DNA of 34,976 nucleotides from Mesobacillus subterraneus (GTDB lineage: Bacteria > Bacillota > Bacilli > Bacillales > Cytobacillaceae): the NCBI RefSeq assembly GCF_000934845.1, contig NZ_JXIQ01000099.1, positions 1 through 34,976 of the forward strand, read 5' to 3'. Shown piece by piece: positions 27,780 to 34,976 of the stretch. How positions within the stretch are numbered: position 1 is the first letter of the stretch; each line of letters begins with the position of its first letter. Made by a program: the position numbers and the translations under genes. The notes beneath the pieces are model-generated. The model was given only the letters and a program-made list of their open reading frames with translations, was not told the origin of the DNA and made no database searches.

Positions 27780-30700
27780 TTGTTTTTAAAACGATTAGAA
27801 GTGGTCGGATTTAAATCGTTTGCCGAGAGAATCTCTGTTGAATTCGTTCCTGGCGTGACCGCAGTCGTGGGACCAAATGGGAGCGGAAAAAGCAATATCA
27901 CCGATTCGATTCGCTGGGTTCTTGGAGAACAATCAGCCCGTTCGCTGCGAGGTGTGAAAATGGAAGATATCATTTTCGCCGGCAGTGAGTCACGAAAGCC
28001 GCTGAATTTTGCTGAAGTCACTTTAACCCTTGATAATGAAGACCAATCACTGCCGCTTGATTACAACGAAGTAAGTGTTACTAGGCGTGTGTATCGATCT
28101 GGAGACAGTGAATATTTAATAAATAAACAAAATTGCCGACTGAAGGATATTGTGGAGTTATTCATGGATTCCGGACTTGGGCGCGAAGCCTTCTCGATCA
28201 TCAGCCAGGGAAGGGTGGAAGAAATTCTCAACAGCAAGCCGGAAGAACGAAGAACGATCTTTGAAGAAGCGGCCGGAGTCCTAAAGTATAAATCGCGAAA
28301 AAAAAAGGCAGAAAGCAAGCTGTTTGAAACCCAGGAAAACTTAAACCGTGTAACAGACATCATCCATGAGTTGGAGACCCAGGTAGAGCCGTTAAAAATC
28401 CAGGCATCGATTGCAAAGGATTATCTCCAGCAAAAAGAAGAACTGGAACAAATTGAAGTAGCGCTGACCGCTTATGAAATAGCGGATCTTCATGGACGCT
28501 GGGAGCAGCTTTCAAGACAACTGGAACTGCATAAGGAAGATGAACGAAACCAGTCTGCGATTCTTCGCAGTAAAGAAGCTGAAATCGAAAAAATGCGCGA
28601 TCAGTTAGTTTCGCTCGATGAATCGGTCAGTGATCTACAGAATGTCCTTCTGCATGCTAGCGAGGAACTCGAAAAGCTGGAAGGCAGGCGGGAAGTACTT
28701 AAGGAGCGCAAAAAAAATGCCTCGCAAAATAAAGGTCAGCTTGAGAAGAATATAGCGGAATTGACATTGGCGATTGCCAGCCTTGAAGAACAAAAGGCGA
28801 ATTATAAGCAATCAGTTGCTGAATTGGCAGCGGAGGCTGGATTGCTGCAAAGACAACTTCAGGAAAAACAGGAGCAATTAACGCTTTATAGCGAAGATGT
28901 TGAGGTTAAGATCGACTCCATCAAAAGTGACTACATCGAGGTGCTTAACGAACAGGCAGGAGCCAAAAACGAAAAAGTTTATATGGAGCAGCAACTGCAG
29001 CAGCTTGCTGTCAAGGGAGCCAGACTGGATCAAGAAAATGATCGATTCGTATCGATCCGCGAGGAAATCAATGAAAGAAAAGCTGAAATCGAAAATAACG
29101 CAGCTTCCTTACAGCTGGAATTGGAAGAACAGGTCAAGCTTTATTTTCGCGAGCAGAAGCAACTGGAATCGCTAAGAAGTAATTACGAGAAGCAAGAGAA
29201 AATATTGTATCAAGCATACCAATTCATCCAGCAGGCGAAATCGAAGAAAGAAATGCTGGAGGAAATGGAAGAAGACTATTCCGGCTTCTATCAGGGAGTC
29301 AAAGAAGTGTTGAAAGCTAGGAATACCCAACTGCAGGGGGTAGAAGGAGCCATTGCCGAATTGATCCAGGTGCCTAAGCAATTTGAAACCGCAATGGAAA
29401 CGGCACTTGGCGGTGCTATGCAACATATTGTCGTCCAGACGGAAGAAAACGCAAGAGCTGCCATCCAGTTTTTAAAACGGAAATCATTTGGCCGGGCAAC
29501 CTTCCTACCTCTCAGCATCATCAAGGGCAAGTATCTGACTGGTGCCCAGCTATCCCTTCTTTCAGGACACAGTGCCTATATCGGCACTGCTGCTGATTTG
29601 ATTCAATATGATCAAAAATATGCCGAGGTGATAAAAAACCTGCTCGGGAATGTCATGATTGCAAGAGATTTGAAGGGTGCCAATGAAATAGCGAAAATGC
29701 TGCAATATCGCAGCCGGATTGTAACCATTGAAGGCGACGTAGTCAACCCTGGTGGATCGATGACGGGAGGCGCAGTGAAACAAAAGTCCTCATCCCTTTT
29801 AAGCCGTAAAGGTGAATTAGAGGACTTGACCAACAAGCTGGCTGACATGGAAGAGAAAACCAGGGCGCAGGAATTGCGGGTAAAAGCATTAAAGGCTGAT
29901 ATGCAATCTAGTGAAGCAAGGCTTGCAGAACTCCGGAAAACTGGAGAAGAGCTTCGCTTCAAACAGCAGGCTCTTAAAGGCGATCTTCGGGAAGTTGAGT
30001 TGGAACAGAAAAACAGTAATGAACGGTTATCGATCTATGATTCTGAAAAGACCCAGCTTGATACAGATAAGGCAAAGCTGCAAACAAGGCTGGCAGAACT
30101 GGATGAGCTGCTGGAGAAGTATCGTCAGACACTCGTTCAACTCGATAAGGAAATAGAAAGATTGACAGAGCTAAAAAAAACGAATACCACCTCCAAGGAG
30201 ACGCTTGTTTCTGAAATCAGTGATTTGAAAATCAGCTTGGCTGCAAAGAGAGAACAGCTTTCGCATATGAAGGAAAAACTAGATTCGGCAAGCTTGCAGG
30301 CAGATGAACAATCAGATAAATTATCCGAGCTGAAAGAAGATTTGTCTCTTCTTTCTTCAGAGATGACGGATAGTTCCTCTGGAGAAACGAATTTGGAAGA
30401 AGCAGCAAAGCATAAGCTGCAGGATAAAAATGAGACGCTGAAGCTAATCGCCACCAGAAGGCAGGAGCGACATGAGCTTCAGAACAGACTTATCGATGTG
30501 GAATTGGAGTCTAAGGAGTTAAGAAGGCTGCAAAAAGGCGTCAATGAAGCACTTAAGGATGAGGAAGTGAAATTAAACAGACTCGATGTGGAGCTGGACA
30601 ATAAGCTTGCTCATCTTCGCGAAGAGTATCTGCTTTCCTATGAAGCTGCGAAAGAACAGTATCCACTGACGATCCCGGCTGAGGAAGCCAGACGAAAAGT

Positions 30701-31349
30701 GAGGCTCATCAAACTGGCAATAGAAGAACTGGGAACGGTCAATCTTGGCGCAGTAGAGGAATACGAACGAGTATCTGAGCGTTATGAATTCCTGCTAGAG
30801 CAAAAGAACGACCTCCAGGAAGCAAAGGACACGCTTTTCCTAGTCATCGAGGAAATGGACAAGGAAATGAAGAAGCGTTTTGAGCAGACATTCACTGGTA
30901 TCCGCTCTCATTTCGAAACTGTGTTTCAAGCGTTGTTTGGCGGCGGAAGAGCAGACTTGCGGCTGACTCATCCGGATGACATGCTGAACACTGGGGTTGA
31001 AATTGTTGCCCAGCCACCAGGAAAAAAGCTTCAGAACCTAAGTCTGTTATCTGGCGGTGAGCGTGCATTAACAGCGATCGCTCTGTTATTCTCGATCCTC
31101 AAGGTTCGGCCTGTCCCATTCTGCATTCTCGATGAAGTCGAAGCGGCATTGGATGAAGCGAATGTATATCGATTCGCCCAATATTTGAAAAAATACCGTG
31201 AGGAAACACAATTTATCGTTATCACCCACCGAAAAGGAACAATGGAAGAAGCGGATGTCCTGTATGGTGTCACAATGCAGGAATCGGGCGTCTCAAAACT
31301 TGTATCCGTCCGGCTGGAGGATTCAAAAGAACTTGTAAAAATGGAATGA
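27780..31349 (+). CDS. smc: Chromosome segregation protein SMC (TTG start)
   Basis: 1189 residues from a TTG at 27780, seven bases after AAAGGGAG; the protein then begins MFLKRLEVVGFKSF as in B. subtilis. A GTG at 27756 is in frame but gives a non-family extension. Core ATPase of the SMC-ScpAB complex that folds and separates chromosomes. N-terminal Walker A GPNGSGKSN (31-39); long coiled coils at about 165-500 and 670-1020; a hinge near 500-665 with GGAMQH, GRATFLPLS and NPGGSMTGGAV; C-terminal signature LSGGERALTA (from L1090) and Walker B with D1118-E1119 in ILDEVEAALD. ScpA and ScpB are encoded elsewhere. Confidence 0.96.
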   Translation: MFLKRLEVVGFKSFAERISVEFVPGVTAVVGPNGSGKSNITDSIRWVLGEQSARSLRGVKMEDIIFAGSESRKPLNFAEVTLTLDNEDQSLPLDYNEVSVTRRVYRSGDSEYLINKQNCRLKDIVELFMDSGLGREAFSIISQGRVEEILNSKPEERRTIFEEAAGVLKYKSRKKKAESKLFETQENLNRVTDIIHELETQVEPLKIQASIAKDYLQQKEELEQIEVALTAYEIADLHGRWEQLSRQLELHKEDERNQSAILRSKEAEIEKMRDQLVSLDESVSDLQNVLLHASEELEKLEGRREVLKERKKNASQNKGQLEKNIAELTLAIASLEEQKANYKQSVAELAAEAGLLQRQLQEKQEQLTLYSEDVEVKIDSIKSDYIEVLNEQAGAKNEKVYMEQQLQQLAVKGARLDQENDRFVSIREEINERKAEIENNAASLQLELEEQVKLYFREQKQLESLRSNYEKQEKILYQAYQFIQQAKSKKEMLEEMEEDYSGFYQGVKEVLKARNTQLQGVEGAIAELIQVPKQFETAMETALGGAMQHIVVQTEENARAAIQFLKRKSFGRATFLPLSIIKGKYLTGAQLSLLSGHSAYIGTAADLIQYDQKYAEVIKNLLGNVMIARDLKGANEIAKMLQYRSRIVTIEGDVVNPGGSMTGGAVKQKSSSLLSRKGELEDLTNKLADMEEKTRAQELRVKALKADMQSSEARLAELRKTGEELRFKQQALKGDLREVELEQKNSNERLSIYDSEKTQLDTDKAKLQTRLAELDELLEKYRQTLVQLDKEIERLTELKKTNTTSKETLVSEISDLKISLAAKREQLSHMKEKLDSASLQADEQSDKLSELKEDLSLLSSEMTDSSSGETNLEEAAKHKLQDKNETLKLIATRRQERHELQNRLIDVELESKELRRLQKGVNEALKDEEVKLNRLDVELDNKLAHLREEYLLSYEAAKEQYPLTIPAEEARRKVRLIKLAIEELGTVNLGAVEEYERVSERYEFLLEQKNDLQEAKDTLFLVIEEMDKEMKKRFEQTFTGIRSHFETVFQALFGGGRADLRLTHPDDMLNTGVEIVAQPPGKKLQNLSLLSGGERALTAIALLFSILKVRPVPFCILDEVEAALDEANVYRFAQYLKKYREETQFIVITHRKGTMEEADVLYGVTMQESGVSKLVSVRLEDSKELVKME

Positions 31350-31364
31350 GAAAGGCGATGGACT

Positions 31365-32366
31365 ATGAGTTTTTTCAAAAAATTGAAAGAAAAATTATCG
31401 TCCCAGACTGAGAGTGTCTCAGAGAAATTTAGAGAGGGCCTGACAAAAACGAGGGATAATTTTACTAGTAAAGTGAATGATCTAGTATCCCGGTATCGTA
31501 AAGTGGATGAGGAATTTTTTGAAGAGCTTGAAGAAATCCTCATCCAGGCAGATGTTGGATTTGAAACGGTGATGGAATTAGTCGAGGAACTGAAGAAAGA
31601 GGTTAAGCGACGCAATATCCAGGATACGAAGGAAGTCCAAGCTGTCATTTCCGAGAAACTTGTTGAAATGTACGAAAATGGAACGAATGACGGATCATTC
31701 CACCTGAACATTCAGGAAGATGGATTGACGGTTATCCTATTTGTTGGAGTCAATGGTGTCGGCAAAACTACGACGATCGGCAAGCTTGCCCATAAACTCA
31801 AGAGGGAAGGTAAGAAGGTCCTTCTTGCTGCTGGAGATACATTCCGCGCTGGTGCGATTGAGCAGCTCGAAGTCTGGGGCGAGCGTGTAGGAGTGGATGT
31901 GATCAAGCAGGGGGAAGGGTCAGATCCTGCTGCGGTCATGTATGATGCGATCCAATCTGCGAAATCAAGGAAAGCTGATATTCTGATCTGTGACACTGCT
32001 GGCAGATTGCAGAATAAGGTCAACCTTATGAAAGAGCTTGAAAAAGTAAAGCGTGTCATTGAACGCGAAGTACCGGGTGCGCCGCAAGAAGTCTTGCTCG
32101 TACTCGATGCAACTACGGGCCAGAACGCACTGATTCAGGCGAAGACATTTAAGGAAGCAACCGACGTAAGCGGCATTGTGCTGACGAAGCTTGATGGAAC
32201 GGCCAAGGGTGGGATCGTGCTGGCGATTCGCAAAGAGCTCCATATTCCAGTGAAATATGTCGGACTTGGCGAAAAAATGGATGACCTGCAGGAATTCAAT
32301 GCAGAAAGATATGTTTATGGTCTATTCGCGGACTTAGTAGAAGCAGAAGCAGCTGAAGAATCTTGA
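31365..32366 (+). CDS. ftsY: Signal recognition particle receptor FtsY
   Basis: 333 residues. Membrane-associated SRP GTPase that docks Ffh-ribosome complexes at the translocon. A basic amphipathic N-terminus (MSFFKKLKEKL) fits lipid binding; the acidic A domain of E. coli FtsY is absent, as in Bacillus. N domain, then G domain with GVNGVGKTTT (P-loop, from G128), the insertion box DTFRAGA, DTAGRL, and TKLDGTAKGG. It starts 15 bases after smc. Ffh, its partner, is encoded 440 bases downstream. Confidence 0.96.
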   Translation: MSFFKKLKEKLSSQTESVSEKFREGLTKTRDNFTSKVNDLVSRYRKVDEEFFEELEEILIQADVGFETVMELVEELKKEVKRRNIQDTKEVQAVISEKLVEMYENGTNDGSFHLNIQEDGLTVILFVGVNGVGKTTTIGKLAHKLKREGKKVLLAAGDTFRAGAIEQLEVWGERVGVDVIKQGEGSDPAAVMYDAIQSAKSRKADILICDTAGRLQNKVNLMKELEKVKRVIEREVPGAPQEVLLVLDATTGQNALIQAKTFKEATDVSGIVLTKLDGTAKGGIVLAIRKELHIPVKYVGLGEKMDDLQEFNAERYVYGLFADLVEAEAAEES

Positions 32367-32395
32367 TTTACAGGCAAATTGCTGTAAAGAACTTT
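32367..32395 (+). terminator. Hairpin after ftsY, weak terminator
   Basis: TTTACAG (32367-32373) pairs with CTGTAAA (32382-32388), starting directly after the ftsY stop. GAACTTTTC follows; the T-tract is short and offset by four bases. The right arm belongs to a 10-base sequence also found before the rpsP promoter. Confidence 0.4.
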
Positions 32396-32397
32396 TC

Positions 32398-32426
32398 TTG
32401 ACAGCGAAGAAAAACGTGTGTAAACT
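32398..32426 (+). promoter_or_regulatory. ylxM-ffh promoter
   Basis: A perfect -35 box TTGACA (32398-32403), a 17-base spacer, and TAAACT (32421-32426). Transcription would begin about 32433, giving a leader of some 34 bases before ylxM. Confidence 0.75.
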
Positions 32427-32466
32427 CTTAATGTAAAGGTATTTCACTTAACATGGGGGAATCCGA

Positions 32467-32796
32467 ATGCTTGAGAAAACACACCGCATGAATTATTTGT
32501 ATGATTTTTATCAGGCATTGCTGACTCCAAAGCAAAGCAGTTATATGGCACTATACTATCTTGATGATTACTCACTTGGGGAAATTGCCGCGGAGTATGA
32601 TGTTAGCCGGCAGGCTGTATACGATAACATCAAACGCACGGAAGCGATGCTCGAGGAGTACGAAGAAAAATTATTGCTGTTTGACAAATTCCAGAAACGA
32701 ATCGAGCTGATTGAAAAAATGAAACAGCTTATCGGGAATGACGAAAACAGCCATGTTCTTACTGAAATGATAGCCGAGCTTGAGAAACTAGACTAG
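32467..32796 (+). CDS. ylxM: Putative SRP-associated DNA/RNA-binding protein YlxM
   Basis: 109 residues. Small helical protein with a sigma-70 region 4-like helix-turn-helix (about residues 15-65: [35 protein letters not shown]). The streptococcal homologue binds SRP RNA with Ffh and modulates FtsY; the role in Bacillus is less clear. The C-terminal half is probably coiled coil. A G-rich binding site (GGGGGA) precedes the ATG. ffh follows after 13 bases, so the two share a promoter. Confidence 0.93.
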   Translation: MLEKTHRMNYLYDFYQALLTPKQSSYMALYYLDDYSLGEIAAEYDVSRQAVYDNIKRTEAMLEEYEEKLLLFDKFQKRIELIEKMKQLIGNDENSHVLTEMIAELEKLD

Positions 32797-32809
32797 GGAG
32801 GCACATGCT

Positions 32810-34162
32810 ATGGCATTTGAAGGATTGGCCGACCGACTGCAAAATACAATGCAAAAAATCCGCGGCAAAGGAAAGGTTTCCGAAGCGGATGTAAAAGAAA
32901 TGATGCGAGAGGTCCGTCTGGCTCTTCTAGAGGCTGACGTTAACTTTAAGGTAGTAAAGGATTTCGTGAAAAAAGTTACTGAAAGAGCAGTTGGCCAGGA
33001 AGTCGTGAAAAGCCTGACTCCAGGCCAGCAGGTCATCAAGGTTGTGAAAGAAGAACTTACTGAGTTAATGGGTGGGGAACAAAGCAAGATTACTGTTTCC
33101 AATCGCCCGCCGACCGTCATCTTGATGGTCGGGCTTCAAGGTGCAGGTAAAACGACGACAACCGGAAAACTTGCCAATCTTCTTCGCAAAAAATACAATC
33201 GAAAGCCATTGCTTGTAGCTGCGGATATTTACCGTCCAGCGGCGATCAAGCAGCTTGAAACGCTGGGCAAACAGCTTAGCATGCCGGTATTTTCCCTAGG
33301 CGACCAGGTAAGCCCCGTCGAGATCGCAAAACAGGCGATCGCCAAAGCAAAGGAAGACCATAATGACTATGTGCTAATCGATACTGCTGGCCGACTCCAT
33401 GTGGATGAAAAACTGATGGATGAGCTGAAGCAGATCAAAGAGCTTTCCAAGCCAGACGAAATCTTCCTTGTTGTCGATGCGATGACAGGGCAGGATGCTG
33501 TCAATGTGGCTCAAAGCTTCAATGAACAGCTTGGCTTGACAGGGGTAGTCCTGACAAAGCTTGATGGCGATACCCGAGGCGGTGCAGCACTTTCTATCCG
33601 CGCTGTGACAAATACGCCGATTAAGTTTGTAGGTCTTGGAGAAAAACTGGATGCACTGGAAGCGTTCCATCCGGAAAGAATGGCATCACGAATTCTTGGT
33701 ATGGGCGACGTCCTTACACTGATTGAGAAAGCTCAGGCAAACGTCGATGAGGAAAAAGCAAAAGAACTTGAGCAAAAAATGCGCACCGCATCCTTTACCC
33801 TTGATGATTTCCTGGATCAGCTTGCCCAGGTTAAGAAAATGGGGCCGTTGGATGAAATCCTGAAAATGATGCCTGGTGCAAACAAAATCAAGGGCATGAA
33901 CAATCTTCAAATTGACGAGAAACAAATCTCACATGTTGAGGCGATCATCCAATCGATGACAGGCAATGAAAAAATTCATCCGGAAATCATCAATGCTAAC
34001 AGGCGCAAACGGATCGCGAAAGGAAGCGGGACCTCCATTCAGGAAGTAAACCGTCTTCTGAAACAATTCGAGGATATGAAAAAGATGATGAAACAGATGA
34101 CGAATATGCAGCAAAAAGGCAAGAAAAAGGGCGGCTTGAAGTTGCCATTTAACCCTTTTTAA
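32810..34162 (+). CDS. ffh: Signal recognition particle protein Ffh
   Basis: 450 residues. GTPase that binds signal sequences and the SRP RNA and delivers ribosomes to FtsY. N domain, G domain with GLQGAGKTTT, DIYRPAA, DTAGRL and TKLDGDTRGG, then the methionine-rich M domain (about 300-450) with the RNA-binding GSGTSIQEVNRLLKQF and the MKKMMKQM stretch, ending KLPFNPF. GGGAGG (32796-32801) is eight bases upstream of the ATG and overlaps the ylxM stop; an out-of-frame ATG at 32805 is better ignored. Confidence 0.97.
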   Translation: MAFEGLADRLQNTMQKIRGKGKVSEADVKEMMREVRLALLEADVNFKVVKDFVKKVTERAVGQEVVKSLTPGQQVIKVVKEELTELMGGEQSKITVSNRPPTVILMVGLQGAGKTTTTGKLANLLRKKYNRKPLLVAADIYRPAAIKQLETLGKQLSMPVFSLGDQVSPVEIAKQAIAKAKEDHNDYVLIDTAGRLHVDEKLMDELKQIKELSKPDEIFLVVDAMTGQDAVNVAQSFNEQLGLTGVVLTKLDGDTRGGAALSIRAVTNTPIKFVGLGEKLDALEAFHPERMASRILGMGDVLTLIEKAQANVDEEKAKELEQKMRTASFTLDDFLDQLAQVKKMGPLDEILKMMPGANKIKGMNNLQIDEKQISHVEAIIQSMTGNEKIHPEIINANRRKRIAKGSGTSIQEVNRLLKQFEDMKKMMKQMTNMQQKGKKKGGLKLPFNPF

Positions 34163-34211
34163 CTTGTAAATTCAGGTATTTTCAGTCTGTAAAGAAAAAA
34201 ACCTTTACAAG
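34163..34211 (+). other. Alternative stem-loops overlapping the rpsP promoter
   Basis: CTTGTAAA (34163-34170) can pair with TTTACAAG (34204-34211). Alternatively TGTAAAG (34188-34194) can pair with CTTTACA (34203-34209). The two share their right arm and are mutually exclusive. The right arm also contains the rpsP -35 box. There is no T-tract directly after it. It may act as a weak 3' end for ylxM-ffh. Confidence 0.4.
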
Positions 34212-34232
34212 CTGTTTTCAATTTGGTATTAT
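34204..34232 (+). promoter_or_regulatory. rpsP-khpA promoter
   Basis: TTTACA (34204-34209), exactly 17 bases, then TATTAT (34227-34232) preceded by TGG, an extended -10. The start site would be near 34239, about 33 bases before the rpsP ATG. Each box matches consensus at five of six. Confidence 0.75.
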
Positions 34233-34271
34233 TTTATCTTGTGTGAAACTATTCGGAGGTGCTTAATTAAA

Positions 34272-34544
34272 ATGGCAGTAAAAATTCGTTTAAAACGTAT
34301 GGGAGCTAAAAAATCTCCTTTCTATCGTATTGTAGTAGCTGATTCCCGTTCACCACGTGACGGCCGTTTCATCGAGTCTGTAGGAACTTACAATCCAGTT
34401 GCTCAACCAGCAGTCGTTGAACTCAACGAAGAGCTAGTTCTAAAGTGGCTGAAAGATGGAGCTAAACCTTCTGATACAGTGCGGAACTTGTTCTCTAAGC
34501 AAGGAATCATGGAAAAATTCCACAACGCAAAACTTAGCAAATAA
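34272..34544 (+). CDS. rpsP: 30S ribosomal protein S16
   Basis: 90 residues from the ATG at 34272, with GGAGGT (34255-34260) 11 bases upstream, slightly long spacing. The open frame extends back to 34239, but that lies at the predicted transcription start. Sequence [26 protein letters not shown]-type start, SPRDGRFIE and GTYNP are invariant in the family. It is needed for 30S assembly. khpA follows 14 bases after the stop. Confidence 0.97.
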   Translation: MAVKIRLKRMGAKKSPFYRIVVADSRSPRDGRFIESVGTYNPVAQPAVVELNEELVLKWLKDGAKPSDTVRNLFSKQGIMEKFHNAKLSK

Positions 34545-34558
34545 TTGTGGACGCGCCC

Positions 34559-34789
34559 ATGAAAGAATTAATTGAGACGATCGTGAAACCCCTTGTTGAT
34601 TTTCCGGAAGATGTTCATGTGAAGGAACAGGAAGAGGATCAGCGCGTAACCTATAAGCTTTCCGTCAACAAAAGTGATATGGGCAAAGTCATCGGAAAGC
34701 AGGGCCGCGTTGCAAAGGCAATTCGAACAGTAGTCTATGCAGCAGGATCATCACAGCAAAAGAAGATTTTCTTGGAAATCGTCGAATAA
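34559..34789 (+). CDS. khpA: KH-domain RNA-binding protein KhpA (YlqC)
   Basis: 76 residues from the ATG at 34559; a GTG at 34547 would give 80 and neither has a proper Shine-Dalgarno, so the start is uncertain and translation may depend on coupling to rpsP. A single KH domain with the GKVIGKQGR loop that contacts RNA, followed by AKAIRTVVYAA. In streptococci and other Firmicutes KhpA pairs with KhpB/Jag and affects division and small-RNA regulation. In B. subtilis ylqD, rimM, trmD and rplS follow; here a terminator and a repeat come next and the window ends. Confidence 0.92.
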   Translation: MKELIETIVKPLVDFPEDVHVKEQEEDQRVTYKLSVNKSDMGKVIGKQGRVAKAIRTVVYAAGSSQQKKIFLEIVE

Positions 34790-34830
34790 CAATCAATTGC
34801 GCAAGCTCATATTATAAATGATTGTTTTGG

Positions 34831-34860
34831 AAAAAGGGAGGGGAAACCCTCCTTTTTTCT
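34831..34860 (+). terminator. Strong intrinsic terminator after khpA
   Basis: GGAGGG (34837-34842) pairs with CCCTCC (34847-34852) around a GAAA tetraloop. The stem is extended by a G-T pair and A-T pairs from AAAAA at 34831-34835 with the T run at 34853-34858. It ends the rpsP-khpA unit. Confidence 0.9.
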
Positions 34861-34917
34861 TTGTTTAGGAAATTATAAAATAATTTAGTTATGGATAACT
34901 ACTTGTGGTTTCTTAAT

Positions 34918-34976
34918 CCAGCTCCAGCGCCTAGCCCCTCGAGTCGCTTCGGTCCGCCCAATGAAGTCAAAGAACG
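34918..34976 (+). repeat. Left half of the palindromic repeat, cut by the window edge
   Basis: It runs from CCAGCTCCAGCG through AGCCCC (34933-34938) and GGTCCGCCCA (34951-34960) to the hairpin loop. Its final 15 bases match bases 1-15 of the window with a single difference (A at 34974, G at 13). Joined in order, this half and the half at 1-72 make one unit with an 18-pair hairpin (one G-T pair) around a 7-base loop, plus an outer AGCCCC/GGGGCT pairing. Same orientation as the left-end copy. Confidence 0.8.

Noticed and set aside
31031-31711. 226-codon open frame on the minus strand across smc and ftsY
   Set aside because: Serine-rich translation of the complement of conserved SMC and FtsY motifs; no independent support.
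34889-34898. TTATGGATAA, whose complement is one mismatch from a DnaA box
   Set aside because: A single near-match with no cluster or AT-rich unwinding element. The surrounding genes are not those of an origin.

Overview
This is a stretch of core chromosome from a low-to-mid-GC, endospore-forming Firmicute of the Bacillaceae. Protein families, gene order, strong AGGAGG-type ribosome binding sites, short overlapping cistrons, a 26-codon spoVM gene and a FapR-controlled fatty acid operon all match the yloB-to-ylqC region of Bacillus subtilis as I remember it. I cannot name the species. No phage, plasmid, CRISPR, transposase, rRNA or tRNA signal was seen, and almost every base is explained by ordinary housekeeping genes.

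Layout: (1) 1-2893: half of a palindromic repeat, then the Ca2+ P-type ATPase yloB and its terminator. (2) 2938-5022: yloC (YicC nuclease family), remA (matrix regulator), gmk and rpoZ, closed by a terminator. (3) 5086-17003: a tight run coaBC, priA, def, fmt, rsmB, rlmN, prpC, prkC, rsgA, rpe covering CoA synthesis, replication restart, initiator formylation and deformylation, rRNA modification, Ser/Thr phospho-signalling and ribosome maturation. (4) 17041-18302: thiN, the sporulation peptide gene spoVM with a likely sigma-E promoter, and convergent rpmB, the only minus-strand gene. (5) 18596-22926: yloU, fakA, then recG behind a structured purine-rich leader; the serine dehydratase genes that B. 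subtilis carries between fakA and recG are absent. (6) 22981-26747: fapR with a textbook FapR operator over its promoter, then plsX, fabD, fabG and acpP. (7) 26847-32388: rnc, smc and ftsY. (8) 32398-34860: ylxM, ffh, rpsP and khpA (signal recognition particle and translation), each group with a recognisable promoter, closed by a strong terminator. (9) 34918-34976: the other half of the same palindromic repeat.

How the genes work together: fapR-plsX-fabD-fabG-acpP start and elongate fatty acids, and fakA feeds exogenous fatty acids towards PlsX-type acyl-phosphate. ftsY-ylxM-ffh make the protein-targeting pathway. prpC-prkC are an antagonistic phosphatase/kinase pair. def-fmt are a formyl cycle. 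gmk, rpoZ, rsmB, rlmN, rsgA, rpmB, rpsP, rnc and khpA serve transcription, RNA processing and the ribosome.

I did not find a new system. The points most worth checking are the direct-repeat halves at both window ends, the structured recG leader at the site where sdaAB/sdaAA are missing, a 10-base element shared by the ylxM and rpsP promoters, and a three-codon leader cistron coupled to yloB. All database-type comparisons are from memory and were not run.
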